DNA of 64,000 nucleotides. It comes from Massospora cicadina (lineage: Eukaryota; Entomophthoromycota; Entomophthoromycetes; Entomophthorales; Entomophthoraceae). The stretch's first letter is position 1. Each line of letters begins with the position of its first letter. Under the pieces are notes generated by a model. That model made no database searches and was not told where the DNA came from. It saw only the letters and a list, made by a program, of their open reading frames with translations. Where the stretch lies: contig JAKSZP010004190.1 of the NCBI GenBank assembly GCA_022478985.1, positions 62,001-126,000 on the forward strand, written 5' to 3'. Below, piece by piece: positions 11,149-22,574 of the stretch. Position numbers and translations under genes: made by a program.

Positions 11149-12330
11149 TTAAGGTTGGAGCTTTAGAGCCCAGCAAGCTAATTGGCCAGTAGGATTTTTC
11201 ATGTTCTGTAACCATTTTAAAGAAGCGTGGTCAGTAATCACAGTGAAGGTGGTTCCATATAGGAAAGGGCGGTAGTGCTTTACAGCTAACAGAACAGCAA
11301 GGCACTCCTTCTCCATTACACTGTAGTTGCGTTCCACCTTTGAGAGCATCTTACTAAAATATGATACAGGATGATCTACACCGTTTTCATCCAATTATGC
11401 TAAGATGGCCCCAACGGCGTAGTTTAAGGCGTTGGTAAACAAGATAAAGTGTTTATAATCTGCGTGTCATAGGAAAGGACGTTGTTGCAGCAGTTGCTTC
11501 AGCATCTCAAAAGCGGCCTTCTGTTCCACACCCCACTGAAAAAAAGTGTTTTTGGTCAATAAGCGGACAAGAGGCTCGCTGAGCTGGGCAAACTTAGGGA
11601 TGGACTGATGGTAATACCCCATCATTCCTAGAAATACCTTAAACATCCCTTAAATTTTTAGGGGGAGGCATTTTTGAGATTGCTTCGACCATATCTTGGA
11701 TGGGTTGAATTCTCATTTGAGAAATGGAATGGCCAAGGAAATCAGACTTACTTTGTAAAAAGGTACACTTCAAGGATTTCAACTTGATATTTGACTCACA
11801 TAAACTTTGAAACACCTCCTTCAGGTGATCAAGATGTTCATTAAAAGTTTTTGAGAATACCGTGATGTCATCAAGGTAGACAATGATGCAACTTAACTTA
11901 AAGTCCTGCATAATAAGGTCCAAAGAACTCTGGAAAGTTGCAGGTGCGTTGAACAACCCTTTAGTAATCAGGAGGGTTGAAAGAGACCCTCATTGCAAAT
12001 GAGAGCACATTTATCCTGGTCTTCAGGAGAAAAGTCCATTTACCAATAGCCACTAGCCAAGTTCATGGCGGAGAAGAAGTTAGAGCCAGAGATTTTGGCC
12101 AGAGCGTCATCAATGTGGGAGATTGGTTAGCTATCCTTTTTTGTGAGGTTATTTAACTTGCAATAGTCCATAACTATCCAATGACCTCCATTTTTCTTTT
12201 GATTAACAAAAGGGGGTAAGAACAAGGGCTCAGTGAGGGAACTAGTAACTCAGCATCTAGTAACTGCTGGAGCTCCGTCCTCATTTGCTGTTCCTCCACC
12301 TTTGACTTGCAATAAGATTTGAACTTATAG
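11149..12330 (-). pseudogene. pol: reverse transcriptase and RNase H of element II
   Basis: RT starts near 12310 with VEEQQMRTELQQLLDAELL, and the catalytic box is CIIVYLDDITVFS (YLDD at 11878-11867). The thumb region (DFLGHSISQMRIQP) is at 11956-11639. RNase H is at 11394-11149 (HPVSYFSKMLSKVERNYSVM, then FTVITDHASLKWLQNM), with its catalytic acidic residues partly recognisable. Stops and shifts occur between 12330 and 11960 and near 11640-11400. Confidence 0.88.
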
Positions 12331-12420
12331 AATGGGCATCACCGACATTGATGGAATGGCTCCAGTCCTTCATATGGCCATAGTCAGTATCTGACTTCAA
12401 GAATATGTCGCTATGGTCAT

Positions 12421-12858
12421 CTAGGAAGTATGAGCTTTTTCCAGCTCATCTGGGATCAGCTCATCCAAAATATGGACGTTGGGTAAGGTACATACCAGGG
12501 TATCCGTTGGCAGGCCCATATCCAACATAGAGCCAATGGAGTGAATTTGTTCAATGCCCTCCAGAGGGACTAATAAGCCTCTGCCAATCTCCTGGTGTTT
12601 ACTTACAACTATGTCCTTTGCGTTAAGGTTATCCAACAGCATAGTAATAGACCTTTGGTAGGCTGAAATGAGAACAATAGGCAATACCTGAGGCTCCAAA
12701 GGACTAACACCCTTAATACTTACGAGGTGCAACAAACAGTGGTGTGGGATTTGAAGCGTGATTTCTGTGTCAACCACTCGTTGTTCACCAGGATTAACCA
12801 AAACCTCATCTGCAGCATAGAAAGGGATACTGTCCCTAGCATCCACTAAATCAGGCAA
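12421..12858 (-). pseudogene. dUTPase-like domain of element II pol (between PR and RT)
   Basis: An open stretch of 145 codons. Residues 11-105 follow the trimeric dUTPase plan: IPFYAADEVLVNPGEQRVV matches the family's 'DLYA..d..i.PGe...v', ITLQIPHHCLLHLV matches the strand before motif 2, and ITMLLDNLNAKDIVVSKHQ then IGRGLLVP match motifs 4-5. The motif-3 loop that carries the catalytic Asp (GVIDxxY in the family) is replaced by VLISAYQRS, so dUTP hydrolysis is doubtful. Homologous segments sit at the same place in elements III and V. The family assignment is by eye and needs a profile search. Confidence 0.65.
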
Positions 12859-13040
12859 TTTCTGTGTTTCACCAAGAGGTGGTATAATGTCATAGCTGAA
12901 AATGGATATTCAACCATGGAAGAGTATTCATTCTTTCCAGGCTCTTTATTGGATAAGACTAAAGGGACTTCATAGTTGGGTAATGAGAGGAAGCCTTGCT
13001 TCATGTTTATTTCCCTCATACTCAATCATAAACTGGGTAC

Positions 13041-13270
13041 CTATGAGTATATCATAGGCTTTGTTGTCCAAGGCCACTGAAGGGGCCAATAAGATGAGCT
13101 TAGCAATTCGAATGGGAAGAGAAGAATTTGCCCCAATGGCATGAGTGTTATTAAGCCATCGGTTCCAAACTCTTGATTGTACTCTAAGTCAGGCGCCAGC
13201 TTTATCTTTTTTATGAGCTTAGTAGAGATCACATTAACTGAGGAGCCAGTATCCAGGATGGCCATTACCT
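13041..13270 (-). pseudogene. pro: aspartic protease of element II
   Basis: The active site reads MAILDTGSSVNVIS at the N-terminus (near 13265-13224), followed by TKLIKKIKLAPDLEY. This matches the protease of element III (DTGSLVNAVS, SKLVKWIKLTPNI) residue for residue in pattern. Retroviral-type proteases act as dimers to cut the Gag-Pol precursor. The block is about 75 codons long before the next interruption, shorter than a full protease of about 100. Confidence 0.85.
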
Positions 13271-13399
13271 AGAAATTTTGAATGACCACTTCAACCTTGG
13301 TGAGTGAGCCTCCAAAGTTAGGTGACAGAGCTAAGACTTCCTTAAGCCAGAAAGTGGGGGTTAATTTGCGTGCAGTTTCAGGGTATTTATCCAAGATGG

Positions 13400-14562
13400 T
13401 TTTTGGTAAGGACTCGCTTTAGAGTTTGAATTAAATAGCTAAGAACTTATCACCATCTCTGGAAGTGCCAATAACTTTTGAACACCCTAGAATTTGGCTG
13501 AGGTACAGTCCCTCAGGTATGGTGGTTTTGTATACTCCTTTAGCGTTCAATCAATCAGGGACCCTCACTTCTTCAGGAGCTCCCAATAAGTATTATCAAA
13601 CATCCTAACCCCTCAGATTCATCCTCAAGGGTATTTTCAACCACTGCAAAGCCACAATTGAGGTAGGGGAGACGGCTACATGAGGTTAGGTAGCCTTAGG
13701 GAGTGAAACTACAAGCTTGGCTGGAGGGGAAGACACAGCAGCTTTAGTGAGCATGTGCAGAAGCATGGTGGTAACTGCATTATAGATTATAGATCTACAG
13801 GAGGGAGGAATATTCGTTTTAGGTCACACTGAGGGGGCAGGTTTCACAGGGAGGATAGGCACAGGTGGGCTCACCCCAAACTGTTCTACAGGCGAAAACT
13901 CCTCAGTGGTTAGAACAGAAGGTTTCCCCTCAGCTTCATTGGTTGTTGCACATGAATGGAAATTTGAACCGTCTAACAGAGCCTCCTTTATGTCATGATA
14001 TTTTTTAGTGGCGCTTCACTGAGAAGGTATTCCTGGCTAGAGAGGGCTGAGAAGCTAACCCAGTTAACAGGGCGGCGATAGCATCATCAAGGGTGATTAT
14101 GTTAGACGTTAACAACCTTTGTGCAGTGAGGTAAAATCGTTCAGCAAAGGCAATGGAGGTTCACCCTCATACATGGCAAGGCGCATAAAAGCCTGTTTTT
14201 CCTTATGTAGATTCTGTTTTGATCTGAATTCATCCAAAAGAGCCTCCTTAACATCTGCCCAGGTGTTCAGAGGGTCCAGGTAAGGAACTATCATTTCTTG
14301 CATTAGGCGGCTTAAACAAGGAAGGATGTGTTTTACTTTTTGCTTATCTGTTGCGTCATTCATGGCAGCTTTATACACATACAAAAAGGTAGCAATGCTT
14401 CCTTTACCAGGGGTGTACTTATCTTTAAAAAGGAGTATAATGGGCGCTGCTCAAGATCTTTGAGACGGGATAGAGCGCTTGCTAGTTTCTTTTTCAGAGC
14501 AACTAAACTGTTTCAATTTGAAAAGGAAAAGTTGGAGGGTTAATCACGTTTAAAGCCTCCAT
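13400..14562 (-). pseudogene. gag: gag of element II, broken
   Basis: The likely start is ATG at 14562-14560, about 30 bp after the primer-binding site. A capsid-like block (about 14440-14109) reads KDKYTPGKGSIATFLYVYKA and later VKEALLDEFRSKQNLHKEKQ. It aligns closely with the gag of element III (KDKYSPGEGSI, VKEALIKEFGSEQ, LQKQAFM). No zinc knuckle was recognised. The C-terminal half (14.1-13.4 kb) is poorly preserved and has stops. Confidence 0.75.
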
Positions 14563-14593
14563 TTTTGACGATTTTTGTGGTGTACAGGTAACA

Positions 14594-14609
14594 CCTGTAG
14601 TGAGCACCA
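14594..14609 (-). other. primer-binding site of element II
   Basis: On the minus strand TGGTGCTCACTACAGG lies a few bases inside the 5' LTR. It starts with TGG, complementary to a tRNA CCA end. The same 16 bases occur at the same place in element III, and with one change in element V. The primer tRNA was not identified. Confidence 0.75.
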
Positions 14610-14612
14610 CTT

Positions 14613-15358
14613 TTTAGGAATCCAGCTGAAATCTTGCTCGCTGGTGCTTCACACTGCTGGATTCCTCAATGGGTTATTTAGATTAAAAATAAAATACTAA
14701 TAAAAAGCTGTGTTTTTAAAATTTTTATTAGAGTAGCGGGAAAAGAAAGAACACTGACCCTTCTTTATAGCTGACCAATCAGTATTTAAACTGGATCAAG
14801 CGTTGAATGGATTCAATAATAAGTTTGAACAACTTGTTGCAGCCCAAATAAGGAAATATGTGCATTCAGCCTATAGAAGCTCAGAATACTCGCTTCACTT
14901 TAGCTAAATGATGATTGGGTAGTTCACTTCTGGCAATATGTATCCATGAGGTAAAGATTTAATGAAATTCATACAATCCCCATAAGAGAAAATAATTATA
15001 CCTTGGTGAACACCTGCCATGCCTATAAAAGGGGTGGTCCCCGCATCAGCACTTGAATGGACCTGGTTCCAGCTGGGTGAATACCATCTGATGGACACCA
15101 CAGGGTCCACTGCATAGTCAGAGTAATTCAACTGCTCAATCTTTTTTTGATTTCCCGTGAAGTATTCAAAATTGTGTTACCCCAATTTTCAGGGTTCCAC
15201 ATAGAATTGACCAGGGTCTTTTGGCTGATGAAATCACTATTTTTATTAATATTGGTTTTATAGTCATTAAAAACTTGTAAATGGCCAACATTTCCCTTTT
15301 TGGCTGATTTTGAACCAAAATATCCTTATCTTGCAGCTGAGAGGGCAAATGTCCAACA
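14613..15358 (-). repeat. 5' LTR of element II
   Basis: It matches 9098-9842 throughout. Its first bases read TTTAGGAATCC, so the terminal TG has been lost by a G-to-T change; the other end is CAACA. The frame that is open in the 3' LTR is broken here by stops and shifts, as expected for the untranslated copy. Confidence 0.9.
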
Positions 15359-15649
15359 GTTATCACTAAACTAACTTATAAATACTAAGAAATCTTTATT
15401 TTTTGTCATTAATTCCAATACTTGGGTTTATATCTATTGTTGTGGTAATTTACCTAAAACACAGTGATTGTTTATGTATAATTATTAAGATTTATAAAGA
15501 ATCAACTTACAACAATAACTTATGCCAAGCTAATCAGTGGAGCTTAAATTAGATGCAATTATAATTAAAGTGTGGGTAAGTTTTATATAGCTATATATAC
15601 TAAAGAATAACTTAAAATCATTTGGCATCAACTTAACTAAATTTTTTGC

Positions 15650-16400
15650 TTAAAATTGGTGGCTAAGTTTTATATAACTATCGCTTTTTGTTTAGTTTAG
15701 GGTGAGAAATTTGGTGAATTATTCAATATATGACAATTCTTAACCATTTAGCCAATTAAATTGAACCCATTATTCTTGATGATTTTAGATGTCAGTCAGT
15801 GTTAGTGTTTTATTGGATAGACTATAAGAGCTACTTGGTACTGCTTGGGTTATTTATGAGCTCACAATGACAAAGCCTAAATGCTGTGCCAGCAAAACAC
15901 TTGATCCACTTGGACCAACAGCTTTGCTGTTGCACTTGTGGCTGGTGAGATATGTGCCACCACTATGCTTGAGCCACTCATACTAACAGCTTCATGTTGC
16001 CCTCATGGATGGTTAACTGGTTATCCTAAATATAATTGGCAATAACTCAAACACTGAATGAGTGAATGACATTGAGTATGATAGTTTCAATCTACTTGAC
16101 CAAGTGGTTGTGAATTGTTGAATATATCAAATAATTTACCAAATTTCTCAACCAAAACTGAACAAAAATCATTTTTAGTTTTATAAAATAGACTGCTTTT
16201 TATTTAGTTTTATGTGAACAATCTGGTAAATTATTTTTTATATTCTATAATTTTCAAACACTTTGCCAAATAGAATGAACCTACTAGACTCAATGGTTTC
16301 AGATGTCAGTCAGTCTATCTGTCTGTCAATCAGTGCTATTGTTTACTAAGTAGATCAAAAGCCTAGTTCTTCAGTCTATATTAATTCTATTTATAATTTT
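15650..16400. repeat. dispersed repeat R3, copy 1
   Basis: Shared phrases with 36.39-36.79 kb include 'ACTAACAGCTT.TGTTGCC.TCATGG', 'CTGGTTATCCTAAAT', 'TTTAGTTTTGGGT' and 'CAGATGTCAGTCAGT'. Within this copy the 'ACCAACAGCTTTGCTGTTGC' phrase is present twice (near 15910 and 15985), so the unit is internally duplicated. Class unknown. Confidence 0.5.
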
Positions 16401-16629
16401 GAATTTACAATCTATCTTTTTACAGCATGAGGCTAAGTGTAAAAATTTTATTAAGAGAATGAAAGGCAGTTGTTTTTACTATTTAATAGCAGAATACCCA
16501 TGCTTAGCTATGATGTTTATAGCCTGCCTGATGATTTGAATAATTATTTTCAGATTATGTATATTGGTGTTACACAGCTTTTCTCAGGCTTAATAATTCA
16601 AATAATTTGAATTGGAATTTTATTAATTG

Positions 16630-16815
16630 ACTTCAAAGGAGTAGATTCTCAATTCTACCTATATTCTTTTCTATGTTTGTTCATGCAAACTCCAAAACTA
16701 CTGGACCAATTTTAATGAACTTTTTAAAAAAAAGATACTATCCCATGGTGGTTAAATTACAATTTTATATGGGTTGGTCCAGTATCTGACCAGTATCTTA
16801 GTTGTTATAGATGAT
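16630..16815. repeat. dispersed repeat R2, copy 1
   Basis: About 180 bp shared with 23.13-23.31 and 29.31-29.50 kb: 'TTCTATGTTTGTTCATGCA', 'CTGGACCAATTT' and 'GGTCCAGTATCTGACCAGTA' occur in the same order in all three. No coding potential was found. Confidence 0.6.
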
Positions 16816-17639
16816 TTGTATATTTAGAATTAAACATATAGTAAAATTAGTTGAGGTAGGCGTATTAGGAGTCTAACACTATGAATTTTTAATCATGCAG
16901 CTTCAATATTTTAAGGATTCACACCACCAACGCATGAACCATCTTAAAATTACATTGATTCTGGACGTTTTTAGATGTATTGATCAAATGAGTTTATAGT
17001 AAGAGTCTGAAAATTTGGCAATTGTATGTATAATAAAATGGTAAATTTGAAGCCAAATAGTTGATTATTTTTTTACAATATTAAGTCCAGATATGGAAGA
17101 AAAAGAAAAATAATACTCCCAAATTTTATAAATAAAATTGTTCATCTTGCAAAAACTACATTAATCCAATAAAATTTTTATAAACATTATATACATTGTG
17201 CACTTTGTTTCAGTGATAATCTTCCTTGCCATTTTTATAGATAAGTTTCAGTTTACTTGAAGCGCTATTTAAATACTAAATTATATATATTGTATGGTAA
17301 CTTCATTTTTAACTTACTGTAAGAAAGGAGAAGGTTCTCAATTCAACTTTAAATTTTTTTGGAGGTTTAGGTTTAACTGGGTTTTTAACTTAAGTTTTAA
17401 GCAAAACTAAGCCATTCCATAAACTAAGCAAAATTTCCATTCCCTAATTTACATCTCTCCTACCCTTAGCATAACCTTATCAGGGTTAAATTGATATCAA
17501 TCGTGAGTAGATCATGCACCTTAATCTTTATGAAATGCTTTTATACCCATAAGGACTTTAGTCTGATATAGATTAGGCTAACCAATTTCATGTTCATTAT
17601 CAATTATGCTTTTATAATTGTTTATTATTATATATTATA

Positions 17640-18332
17640 GATAGATTGTGGTATTACCTGGCATTGCTCAAGCTTAATAAACAAAAAAAGTTACTGAGTA
17701 TTTTATATAGTTTTTATATCATAAATAAGCTACTAAACCTCTTAGCTAAATCCATTAACTATACTTTTTTTTAGTACTAGATGAATCCATTAACTATACT
17801 AAATCAACCAAATTACCAACTGCTTGATAAACCAAATAAAATTATTTAAACAACAAAATCACAAACAACTTACCAAAACCAATAAGCTTATATTAATCAA
17901 CTAATCACTAATTGCTTACTAAAATCATCAAGCTTACTAATCATCGTAAAACCACTAACCACTTGGCAAAATCATTTTATAGATCAAATCAACTGAATAT
18001 CAAACTTCTCAGTTGTAATGATCTACCAATTACCATCAAAGAATATAGGATTTTCACTTCTTATATATGAAACGTTAAATTACCATCATTAAATTTATAA
18101 TAACTGATTTTAATCCTTTGTAGGCGTGCTCACAACAATACAAATGAATGTTATATCATAATCAGATGGATGGTATAAGAATGCATAGAACACAAACTAA
18201 AAACATCTAATCTTATATTAGACTTTTAAAGTTACCCAGAGTAGCTCAGGTTTAATAAATAAACAATTAAAAAATGAGTAATTTATTTTTTGTATTATAG
18301 ATATATAGTGATATTATCAGGTGTTACAAATG
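17640..18332. repeat. dispersed repeat R1, copies at 17.65-18.20 and 18.23-18.33 kb
   Basis: It starts with 'TATTACCTGGCATTGCTCAA' and runs through the R1 phrases 'ACTGCTTGATAAACC', 'ACCACTTGGCAAAATCA', 'TCTCAGTTGTAATGA' and 'GGCGTGCTCACAACAA'. Near 18.23 kb a second unit begins ('TAGCTCAGGTTTAATAAA'). It is broken at about 18,332 by an inserted segment. Confidence 0.55.
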
Positions 18333-19537
18333 AGCTCATAAATGGTGCTACTGGTCAGTCCTTGACTAGTGGAATTAGTATAAACAACAATCCCAAACAT
18401 TTGGTTGTACTGGTGACCAGTCCATCGCAGTTGGAGGCAAAAGAGGCCATTTTATAGAAACAGATGAGCTAAATAACTTGCCCTCCTATTGTGACATCAT
18501 GATAAAAATTTCATCACACCAAGTCAGAGGATTTACTACATGAGGATGATGACGCTGCCCAAAATTCTTATGAAATTTGACCATCGTTTATACCTTATGA
18601 GTCCAAAACAATTTGAATGAACTGATGACGCCCCAATGAGTGAACTAAATTACACTTTAACAGTCCCAGAATTTTGAATTAGCATCTTACCAAATCAATT
18701 ATTCATCTAACTTTAAAAGCAAAATGAAGCCACAATGAGAGGTGCATTGTAGGAGCGCAAATGAATAAACCTAATGTCATGGCGCATATTACTAGATATA
18801 GAGATCAACTAATTTTAACAATATCAACTATGGCCCAGAACCCAGAAGCAGGGCCTAGTACAAAGGCCTCTGAATATCCAGGTTCAGGGGTAACTGCCAT
18901 GAGACGGAGCTTATGCATATAGGAATTGTCACTAATTGATGAGCAGACCAAAGCAATAGTCAGATGCCGTCTGATTAGAGGATCATGAAAATACCCATTA
19001 TAAAACCCTAAATTTCCAAATATCTTACAATCACATTCATTTATATCTTAAATTTTACCTTGAAGTATATAAGATTTAACTTTTTATTCTAATAAAGGAC
19101 CTTTCTGCGGAATTTTAAATATATCTTTTTTTGCTTTAACTTGTGTTGTATCAAGTTAACAATCTCCAGTAACCAGTCTGGGATTGACTAATCTGAAGTA
19201 ATCGTCAGTAGCCAGTCTAGGATAGCCTGTTTTGAAGAAGATACTCTTTCAAGGATACCTTAGTGCTGATAACGCCAAGGAAGAGGTTGGAAAGGTTCCT
19301 GTAGAGTCATGAAGTCCAATGTATATCAAAAATGTCAAAGAATGTCAAAAAGTTTGCCAGAGTGCAAACAAGTTAACAGAGCAATTGATGCATTAAGGGG
19401 TAGCATCTGAAGAGGATTTGCTTATTGGGCTGTTGTGATGTTAGTAAAGGTTGTCTGGTGCCTAATCTGCGTGTAGATCCCCTGGTAGCAAGTTGACCTC
19501 TAAAGTAAGCAAGCCAAGGTCAGTGCGCTGACTCCTG
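18333..19537. mobile_element. inserted ~1.2-kb segment of unknown class, LTR-like
   Basis: R1 sequence breaks off at 'ATATTATCAGGTGTTA' and resumes at 'CTCCTGGCATTGTTCAGG', so about 1.2 kb seems to have been inserted. The insert is less AT-rich and has no open frame. It contains ATTATAAAACCCTAAA (near 19000), an AATAAAGG (near 19095) and two related 'CAGTA(A/G)CCAGTCT(G/A)GGAT' phrases (19169, 19207), which recall promoter, polyadenylation and downstream parts of an LTR. A solo LTR is possible, but paired ends were not found. Confidence 0.3.
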
Positions 19538-20055
19538 GCATTGTTCAGGTAGATAACAAATCATTTTAATTTAGTATATTAGATTTTAAATCATAGATAA
19601 ACCACCAAACTGCTTAGCTAAAACCATTTAACATACCAAATATAACCAATCACCAACTTCTTGATAACCCAAACTAAACTTTTTCAAACAACTAAAGACC
19701 ACCAAATAACTTACCAGAATCATTTAACCTATTGAATCAATCAATTACTAAGTGCTTACTAAAAACATAAAGCTTATTGATAAACCTAAAATTACCAACC
19801 GCTTGGCAAAGCCATTGAAACCATTAAATCAACAAGATATTAAACTACTCAGCTATAACTATTATAATGATAATATTATTTAAAATATAAGATTTTTCAC
19901 TTATTACATATTAAAAATTTTACTAGTTTAAAATAGTTGTGCTGTTCTAGAAACCTTTTCAGGCATGTGCACAACAACTATACAAAGTTGTCAACAAATA
20001 ATGTATGCTATAGGAATGTATATGGGGCACAAAAAGAAACTTTAATTTTTATTTG
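19538..20055. repeat. dispersed repeat R1, further copy
   Basis: It begins 'CTGGCATTGTTCAGGTAGAT' and carries the R1 phrases 'ACCAAACTGCTTAGC', 'ACCAACCGCTTGGCAAA', 'CTCAGCTATAACTAT' and 'GGCATGTGCACAACAACTAT' in order. No coding potential. Confidence 0.6.
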
Positions 20056-21190
20056 AAGATAAGAAAGTGAAATATTTTTTGCTTAAAAGTTAAGCCCCAG
20101 TTAAACCTATTTAGAATGGCGTTCAATCTTAAACATTATGAAAATTTGGTTAGATTTGTCTGATACTTTTGCAACTTTAGATAATTACTGTGAGATTATA
20201 CAGTCAACTTTTTAATTTTCATAATACAAAAGCTAATTTAAAAATTCTCGACAAAGTCATAAACTCTTTGATTAGGAAATGGTGTTTAAGTTTCAAATAG
20301 TACATATCATCTTTATGAACACAATACATTAAAGTTTTAAAAAGACATCATATGACCCTTTCTTTATATTTATAATAGTTAAAACCAAATATATGGTATT
20401 ACCCAATCTGTCCATATTGAAGATGAAACAACTTGAGTGTTAAAAACAAAAGAGTATCTGATACATTTACTATGGGCTTTAAGTGCATAAACTAAACGCT
20501 TAGAAACAGCTTTGTTGAAAGAAAGCTATTCTTCAGAAGCATCAACGAATAAAGCCAACAGGAAAAGTCATTATAAAAAATGAGGCTATTTCAAGCAGCA
20601 TCAATTGAAGAGAAATTGCCCATTTAGCCTCATTTATAATTTTGCTTATATAATTTCTCTAAGAACTTTTAACTCTCACTTATATTAAATATGTTCACCA
20701 CTTTATGAAGCATGACAACTTACTGAAGAAAAATTGCATAGCAACCTAGAGAATTAGATGCATTCAGTTGAATTGGTATCAAGGGACTCAGCTAGATAAT
20801 GGCTTTTAAGGCATCAATACAAATAGTTAAGCAAGAGCTATTTATAGAAAAGATATTTTACGCTATATAGCTCATTATCATATTAATTAACTGACAACTA
20901 AAATCACCACTTGGACAAAGTCTTTTAAGTTTAGAAAATCCCTAGATGTGATATAATCTAACCATAATTCAACTATCTGCTATCAAAAAATTCTAGATTT
21001 TAAATAAAAATCAAGCTACCAATATCAGTTATAGCATAAAAGTATGAAAGTTGAATATTGCTTTTAGGTAATCAAAGAGCTTGGGCTGAAAATCAAAATA
21101 AATATATCTAAAATTTCTTAAAATGATTTAATGATAGCTCATACTGCTTAAAGCTCAACAGCAAACTAATGAAGTGTCATTCTTTTCAGG
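20056..21190. other. AT-rich stretch, nothing recognised
   Basis: No open frames, RNA genes or clear repeats were seen. Two short related phrases (AAGAAGCATCAACGAATAAAGCC-type near 20535 and AAGCAGCATCAATTGAAG near 20594) may be an internal duplication. Confidence 0.5.
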
Positions 21191-21420
21191 TAAAAAGTGG
21201 ATAAGGACAATCTAGAAATGAATGCACATGTCAAGAGAGTGTATTTAATTCTTTCATTCCCAGAGAGGTGGTGCAGGATGCACAGCCACACCACCAGGGA
21301 ACTAGTCATTAGCAAGATGGTAAACAGGGAACTTCAGAGGATGCTGGAGAAAAAGGGACCCAGGGAAAGGGTGTGCAACATGTATATAGTATTAGATTTC
21401 AAAATAAATAACAAAAACTA
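21191..21420 (+). other. short less-AT-rich stretch with a 74-codon open frame, unrecognised
   Basis: After 'TTCTTTTCAG' (21181-21190), which could be a splice acceptor, a frame of 74 codons runs to 21421 (MDKDNLEMNAHVKRV at its start, rich in Lys, Arg and Met). No domain was recognised and no other exon was found on this strand. It could be chance or a decayed exon. Confidence 0.2.
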
Positions 21421-21892
21421 GTTGGAACCCAAAGGGAGTCCATATCCAAGTGGAAATCTGTGAAGGAGTGCTTGGGTGCTTTGATCTGGAGGGGACCAGG
21501 GCGACCCAACGATGCACCAGATATAAGAAAAAAAGTTAGAATAAAATGACCAACGCTGTTATAGCCTCTTCAAGGAAGTCCACACACAGGTTTTCCCAAG
21601 GAACCATATTCAAAAAATGTAAACTAATGAGGAATTTATTAAAAGCAAGTTGACCAATGAGGAAATTTGGTCTCATGAAAACGTACTTAAACAATGAGGG
21701 GTGAGACAATGATTGGTGGAAGTGGTGCTAAGTCTAAGTGAATTTTGTAAGCACATGATACCATCAGCTTTGGTTCTGTAACTTGAGTTTGATCCAACTC
21801 AAGTTGTAGGTTGTAATTGTACTTGACTCAATTTTGTTATATGAAAATAGAATGAGTTTCAAAATCCTGTTCTTTGAGCAAAATTAACTAAC

Positions 21893-22173
21893 CGTTAGGA
21901 TTAAGAATGCAGCTGGTGCGTTTAATGCCCCAGCTGTAACTCTGGGCCAAGCATCACGCACATTCCCAGGACTAACCTGGGCATATTTCTCCTGTATCCA
22001 GCGTTGGTCCAAGGTATGTTTAAGGTCAGGGAGACCTGCCAACCTAACATATTTTAACTCCTGACGTCCAGCCTTATACTTACAGTTAGTTCCCTCAATC
22101 ATGTCATTAAGCCATGACAGCACGCCTGCCTGATCAATGATAAACCTGATGCCTTTGGGATAATGAAAGGATA
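21893..22173 (-). CDS. putative internal exon of an unrecognised host-type gene
   Basis: On the minus strand a 281-bp block is open throughout (93 codons) and is clearly richer in GC than its surroundings. It is bounded by a good acceptor, TTTATTCTTCAG (ending at 22174), and a donor GTTAGT (starting at 21892). The protein has normal composition: FHYPKGIRFIIDQAGVLSWL at the start, NCKYKAGRQELKYVRLAGL in the middle, ALNAPAAFLILT at the end. It does not resemble any retroelement domain in this window. I do not recognise the family, and no neighbouring exons were found, so it may be a stranded fragment. Confidence 0.4.
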
Positions 22174-22574
22174 CTGAAGAATAAACAGAAATTTAAAAAT
22201 TCAAGACTGCTGCTTGAGATTAGTAAGGGGAGGGCTTAAATATGCCTTCATTAAACTTTTATTAAGTTCCAAGAAAAAAATCCATAAAAACTTGTGAAGA
22301 AATTGCTTTCAAAGTTTAGTAAAAGCTAGATAAAACAAAAACTCTGCTCTTTAAATGTTTCTGAAGTATGGGTTTAAGTATAAAATTCTTAAAAAAGCCT
22401 AAGCTTCAGTTGGAAGCAAAGCAGCTTGTAGACGCTGCATAAAATTTAAAGCAGAGTTTATATTTTTGGGCAAGAGGAGATCGCTATAAAAATATGAGTT
22501 ATGGAACATTTAAACTGAGTACCTCATCTGACTGGAAGAAAGCTTTTCAGAGAATAGTAAATATATAGCTCATA

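Larger units (their letters stand above)
9098..15358 (-). mobile_element. complete Ty3/gypsy retrotransposon, element II
   Basis: A 6.26-kb element lies on the minus strand with two 745-746 bp LTRs, flanked by a 5-bp duplication GTTAT (9093-9097 and 15359-15363). Order from the 5' LTR: primer-binding site, gag, protease, dUTPase-like domain, RT, RNase H, integrase, polypurine tract, 3' LTR. The LTRs differ by roughly a tenth in the parts compared by eye, mostly transitions, so it is not a recent insertion. It sits inside the ~100-bp array. Confidence 0.93.
15364..17640. other. AT-rich intergenic DNA with dispersed repeats, no gene seen
   Basis: No open frame of interest is visible on either strand. 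The stretch holds copies of repeats R3 (15.65-16.40 kb) and R2 (16.63-16.82 kb) and a short CAGTCAGTCTATCTGTCTGTC simple repeat near 16310. A second partial R2 word, 'GGAGAAGGTTCTCAATTCAA', occurs near 17326. Confidence 0.6.

Noticed and set aside
14594..14609. Naming the tRNA that primes elements II, III and V
   Set aside because: The 16-mer is clear but I cannot match it with certainty to a specific tRNA from memory.
18497..19161. A copia-type LTR (TGTGACATC ... GTTAACA)
   Set aside because: No paired copy, no target duplication at these ends and no convincing primer-binding site next to it; kept only as an unknown insert.
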